Shown: positions 59,707-64,000 of the stretch, in pieces
Numbering within the stretch: position 1 is the stretch's first letter
How the letters are laid out: the number at the start of each line of letters is the position of its first letter
Assembly (NCBI RefSeq): GCF_019320115.1
Contig: NC_089588.1
Location: forward strand, 116,780,123 to 116,844,122
Direction: 5' to 3'
Source: Miscanthus floridulus
Lineage: Eukaryota > Streptophyta > Magnoliopsida > Poales > Poaceae
Length of the DNA stretch: 64,000 nucleotides
Notes under the pieces: generated by a model
The model's database searches: none
What the model was told of the DNA's origin: nothing
What the model saw: only the letters and a program-made list of their open reading frames with translations
Position numbers and translations under genes: made by a program

Positions 59707-60598
59707 CTGCCTGGTCGACTCAACCCTCACCACTCACCCAAAACACACACAAGAATCTCCCATCCACGATATATCCATAGCATCCACACACATCACATAT
59801 CAAGGATAATATGTATGTATGATGGAGTATATGCAAGCAAGCACGTAGGCAATATAATAGTGCGACCACGGAGCTGGGTGATTGGGGTGAAGTGGTTTCA
59901 ATCAAGGCAATCATGGCTTAGGCAATAGCATGCATCACATAATCTAGCAAATGAGTAAAACTAAAGCGCTAGCAGTTCTATTTGCAATGCCTAATAGGAT
60001 CTTCTAAGATAGGGTGCTGTCATGACACCTGCGATGTCGAGGTAGTAGTGGTATGTGTCTCTGAAAGTCGGGGGCGTCCACCATCGGGGTCCATCTCCTC
60101 CGGGAGCGTCGTTGGATCCGTCCGAGCTCGAGTCGTCCCTATGCGAAGAAAATGCTGAGAATGGCCACCAATAAGAAGCAATAAAACCACAACTGAAACT
60201 AACTCAAAAAGACACAAGAGCTGCACTAGGAGGTAGGTTAGGATTTTAGAAAAATTATGAAACTGGTTTCATAATTTTTGGAGCTGGGATGAATTTACTA
60301 TGAATTTTTGAAGGGGGCAAGGTTTTATGAAAAAGGAAAAGGGCAGGGATTCGGCTGGGCCTGCTCTTGTTCTGGTGGCCCAACAGCAAGGGGGAAGGGA
60401 GCTCCCGCTCGGGCCTAAACCGAGCTGGGCTTGGAGCCGCTGATGGGCCAGTCGGCCACTTGGGTCCGATCCAGAAGCAGGGAAAGGGAGAGGCTTGGGC
60501 TGGGCTTGGCTTTGGCGCTTCGCAACTGGGCCAAGGCCCCGAATCGTCCCAACAGTCCAGATTGGTTGGGCTCTGCACATCAGAACGCGAAGGCTCGG

Positions 60599-60806
60599 AG
60601 CAGCATAGCTCACGCCGGCTAGCTGCTCGACGTTATGCACGACCAGCCCCGCCGTGCACGCGTTAGTGCCCTTTCGGCACTCAGCATGGTTCGGCGGCGA
60701 GGAGACAGGGAGGAAGGCCATGGCTTTGGGCTCAGAGGAGGTCCGTGCAGGCGTGGTGACAGCAAGGTTCAGCAGCATAGCTCACGCCGGCTAGCTGCTC
60801 GACGTT
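60599..60806. repeat. 36-bp perfect direct repeat pair
   Basis: An identical 36-base sequence starting AGCAGCATAGCTCACGCCGG occurs at 60599-60634 and 60771-60806, separated by 136 bases. The sequence itself contains the palindromic CCGGCTAGC core. Confidence 0.95.
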
Positions 60807-61721
60807 TAAGGTCCAAAAATTTTGTTTGAAGTTTTTATATTTTGAAATTCCAAAATTTCTAATTGTTCGAATGAACTTAGATGGAGAAATAACCCAAATC
60901 TAAGTTGTAGATCTCAATACGATAGAATATTTTTAGAAAAATTTGGTACCGATGTTTAATTTATGATAATTTTAAAACTTCTTTTATGATTAAAATACAA
61001 TAAAGTGTAGATAAATACTTTAATACATATAAATATTTATCAATAAGTAAATTTAATGTATAAAAGTTTTAATAAATACCTAAAGAATAAAGTACTTGTT
61101 TTTTGCCTCTCATCGTTCGCTTTTGTCTCAACCATCAAAACCATTCAATTTTGACACCGAGGCAGCTTTGAGTGGTTTTGAGATGGCTCTAATGTCAAAA
61201 TTAAACGGTTTTGATAGCTGAGATGCACAAATTAGACGGTTTTGTAATTGAGGGCTAAAAAGAGATACATGAAAGAGTAGAGGGGCCGAAAACGGATTTA
61301 ATCCATTCTTTTAACTGCACAATTCTAAATCTTATATTATATATTTGATAGTTTAAATGATGTGAAATAAAAAATTGTTAACTGCAAAGTTATACATCTT
61401 GTTGAGTACTACAACTTCAATGTGTATTTTGTCTCCATTCAATATTGTTAACCATCTCAAATCCAATATGAGAACTTATATTATATATTTTGACTTGTAA
61501 ATAATCTGAAATTTAAAAGCTGTTAACAACAACAAAAAATGAGATCCGTTTGAACTAAAAAGTTTTGATATAAAATTTATCTTGATCTGACCTCATATGA
61601 AACTTATGAATTTTTTTTTTGTCCGAAACAGCCTATCACTGCCAGTTAAAGACACGAATTAACCCACACTAATAGGTGGCTACCACACTGGCGGACATTG
61701 ATAGCGTCTTCTATGCTAGTG
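60807..61721 (+). mobile_element. CACTA element right part
   Basis: It ends CTATGCTAGTG at 61721, the complement of CACTAGCATAG. Upstream lies a stretch with the GTAGATCTC and TACAACTTC repeat words seen in the other CACTA bodies (60900-61560) and CACTGCCAGTT near 61637. The left end is not identified and may be outside or lost. Confidence 0.55.
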
Positions 61722-63018
61722 TTGCATTTTGTAATAGATAACACAAGCGTATATATATATCATAGAAACATTTATGGAGAAAATGAGAGGTTGACCCAGA
61801 ATAACCCTGGCATGGTTTGTGGTAGACGCTGGGCTCCACCCATACTCCCACGCCTGTGCGCAGCACTGAGGCCACACTGTCTCAAGCTTCAAAATATACA
61901 ACCACATGAATGCCTTGCAGCTTGGCCCTGACTCCATTCAAATGCTAGATCTACTACTAAGTACTGAGCGACGTGTCTTGGGAGATTCGGGTTATACCTA
62001 CGGACAAAACTTAAAAAGGAGTACTCAGTGTCACGTAATAGACCAGAAGAGCATAATAATTACATCATCCCTATGAGAGCTCCAATTCCATGTGCGTCGA
62101 AATTCAAATGAGGCGGATGCTAATTGGGCAAAACACAGAAACCAGAGGACGAGGAAAATAATGAGAAATTAGATATTCCAATAATAAGGAAGTAAATGTG
62201 GGAGAAAGAAAAATAAAATACGAGTGACAAAAGCGGTAAAGAATGTGTCTTCTGTGTTGCTGTTGAGACTTGTGGTCTCAGACAATGTGGTGGAGGTAGA
62301 GGCCTCCGCTCGCCAAGCGTTGCCCTCAGGCGGAGGCTCGGGGAACAGACACTACAAGCGGGCGTGTAGAGAAATAGCACGTAAAGCTAGGGTTTCATTA
62401 ATTCATCCACCAACCTGACGCTGTTACAAGTGTTCCCTATTTATAGGGCTCAACTACCACTTTTACAGAGTTTACAATAATACCCTTCAACTGCTACAGT
62501 ACATTCTCGGTATATTCCACCGCACGCTTTTCCTCTCGGGGGTAATCTTGTCATGTCGCCCTCAGGTACTGGGCGTGCGCGATCAGCCATCCCATCAGGC
62601 CTCAGGATTCGGCGATGGGCCTTTGGGCCTCCGCCGTTGGTCTCCGCCCCTGGGACGCCGAGGCCGCAGACCCCCGACGCCCAGTATTGCCGTCCTCCTG
62701 CTTGGGTCTTTGCCCCTAGGAGCGGAGGCCGAACCGACGCGCCCGCGCCGTCCACGAGCGCCTTCCTCTGGTTACCTGCACACACATGTAGGTAACGTTG
62801 GCACTTGATTAGCCTTGCAGCGGGGCGGCCTCCGCCCCCTCTGCCCGGAGACGCCTACGAGCTAGCCGGGCGGAGGCTGCGTCAGGGTTACCGGCAGCAT
62901 CCTGCAAGCAGTCTGCAGGCAGTCTGAGAAACCGTCATGTTTCTGGGTCTGGAGGCATGGTAGCTGGGCCTTTGGTTAGGTAGTTGGTCGGATACGTCTC
63001 TGCGAACTCCCGACCGTG
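61722..63018 (-). repeat. LTR-like fragment with TATA box
   Basis: The minus strand reads CCCTATAAATAGGGAAC near 62438-62454, then AATTAATGAAACCCTAGC about 50 bases on (62387-62404), a promoter-leader arrangement like that at 19861 on the plus strand. The adjoining sequence (62230-62340, 62530-62900) is GC-rich and non-coding. No termini can be fixed. Confidence 0.5.
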
Positions 63019-63354
63019 CACTAGTACAGAGACGGCCTTTACTCCCGGTGGGTTACCCCCTCTAGTCCCGGTTCCCCACACGGGAGCAAGCATCCGGGAC
63101 TAAAGGGTGGTCCTTTAGTCACGGGTCAGGAACCGGGACTAAAGGGGGACCTTTAGTCCCGGTGGGTAACACCAACCGGGACTAAAGGTGCCTCCTGACA
63201 TGCCACGAGGCCGGCACCCTTTTGTCCCGGTTGGTAATACCAACCGGGACTAAAGGTTAAATTTTTTTCTTTTTTCTTTTCTTTTCATTTTTTGTTTTCT
63301 TTTCAAAATAGGTTTTCGAAGTCGTATTGTACGCTGCTAATTATACATTTATAC

Positions 63355-63489
63355 GCGTGTATAGTATGTTTCGGTTCAAGCACAATGAACGTATTACATC
63401 ACACAATTCAAGCATAGAATATATAGCGTGTATAGTATGTTTCGGTTCAAGCACAATGAACGTATTAAATCACACAATTCAAACATAGA

Positions 63490-63496
<7 letters not shown>
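63355..63496. repeat. 71-bp tandem duplication
   Basis: The unit begins GCGTGTATAGTATGTTTCGG; copies start at 63355 and 63426 and differ at two positions. The second copy runs into the TA microsatellite. Confidence 0.9.

Positions 63497-63575
<79 letters not shown>
63490..63575. repeat. (TA)n microsatellite
   Basis: About 43 TA dinucleotides with a single TGTA interruption near 63511, followed by GCATGCATGCA. Confidence 0.95.
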
Positions 63576-63583
<8 letters not shown>

Positions 63584-63902
63584 ATATATGCATGCATGCA
63601 TCGTATATATATTTATATGCATGCATGCATGTGTGTATTTTACATTATATTATTTCATGTGCATATATTACAAAAGATTGCATTACAGTTGTTGTGATAT
63701 AACAAGTTTCCTCTCATCCTCTAGCTTGGCTTCTATGGCAGTGTTGGGTCGAAGTAGAACTCGCCCTTGGAATCGATGACCTGGTCATTAAAAAAACCGG
63801 CTATAGACTCTTGAATTGCTTTGATTTGGTCTTGCCGATGACCTTTTCCTCCAACCATCGAGCCTACAGGTTTGAATTAAAGGGAAATAAATTAATATAT
63901 GT

Positions 63903-63908
63903 ACATAC

Positions 63909-63993
<85 letters not shown>
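63903..63993. repeat. (CATA)n(TA)n microsatellite
   Basis: CATA units (63903-63920) pass into a pure TA run of about 36 units, close to the window's end. Confidence 0.95.
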
Positions 63994-63996
<3 letters not shown>

Positions 63997-64000
63997 ACAT

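Larger units (their letters stand above)
55333..60806. repeat. Gypsy-type LTR remnant split by solo LTR 2
   Basis: TGTGATAGTCCCAGG at 55333 looks like an LTR start, and the non-coding sequence on both sides of the insertion (to 56527 and from 59707) has the same CACC-rich style. The right end is not identifiable, so the extent is a guess. No protein is encoded. Confidence 0.4.
63019..64000 (+). mobile_element. Left end of a CACTA element, truncated by the window
   Basis: CACTAGTACAGAGACGG at 63019 is a CACTA terminus. It is followed by subterminal GGGACTAAAGG and CCTTTAGTCCCGG repeats in both orientations (63036-63256), a well-known grass CACTA pattern. The remainder holds a 71-base tandem duplication and two long TA microsatellites. 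The element continues beyond 64000. Confidence 0.85.

Overview
This window is plant nuclear DNA, almost certainly from a panicoid grass of the Sorghum/Saccharum/Miscanthus/Zea type. The signs are spliced genes with GT-AG introns, Ty3/gypsy chromoviruses and Ty1/copia elements, CACTA transposons with GCCGAGTG or GGGACTAAAGG subterminal repeats, and a CC-NB-LRR resistance-type gene in the grass style. Nothing is bacterial. The species call is an inference from repeat families; I could not search a database.

Layout. 1-4783: AT-rich flank, then the decayed second gene of an autonomous-type CACTA element (seven exons, four TAG stops, one frameshift) and the element's right end. 5299-19513: two truncated minus-strand Ty3/gypsy chromoviruses fused head to tail, with one complete 1.4-kb LTR, a 138-bp LTR stub and a ~3.9-kb LTR. 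19514-20748: another LTR remnant. 20749-22751: non-autonomous CACTA element. 23545-23860: broken CAF1 deadenylase-like fragment. 24466-27184: seven small phase-0 exons on the minus strand whose modules are homologous to each other and to the C-terminus of the NLR gene. 28641-34636: one recently inserted copia composite with three LTRs and two internal regions, flanked by the target duplication GAATG. 34754-42289: a structurally complete CNL disease-resistance-type gene on the minus strand (four exons, about 1024 residues) whose 4.1-kb first intron carries a 1458-bp CACTA element with an AAT target duplication. 43288-48196: a complete but disabled copia element with 214-bp LTRs and target duplication CACCC. 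49405-53109: a small TRIM-like LTR element split by a 2962-bp solo LTR. 53110-55300: LINE scrap and a SIRE/Opie-type LTR end. 55333-60806: a gypsy-type LTR split by a second, 3179-bp solo LTR. 60807-64000: CACTA right end, an LTR piece with a TATA box, then the left end of a CACTA element that runs off the window.

The only gene that looks intact is the NLR. It is unusual in continuing past its LRR into short coiled-coil-like phase-0 exons; a second run of such exons lies downstream, separated by the copia composite. The rest is nested transposons. Two features recur: premature stops are mainly TAG at positions where CAG is expected (the mark of CHG-methylation deamination), and two CACTA elements with different ends share one internal body containing a palindrome and a tRNA-like A-box/B-box segment.
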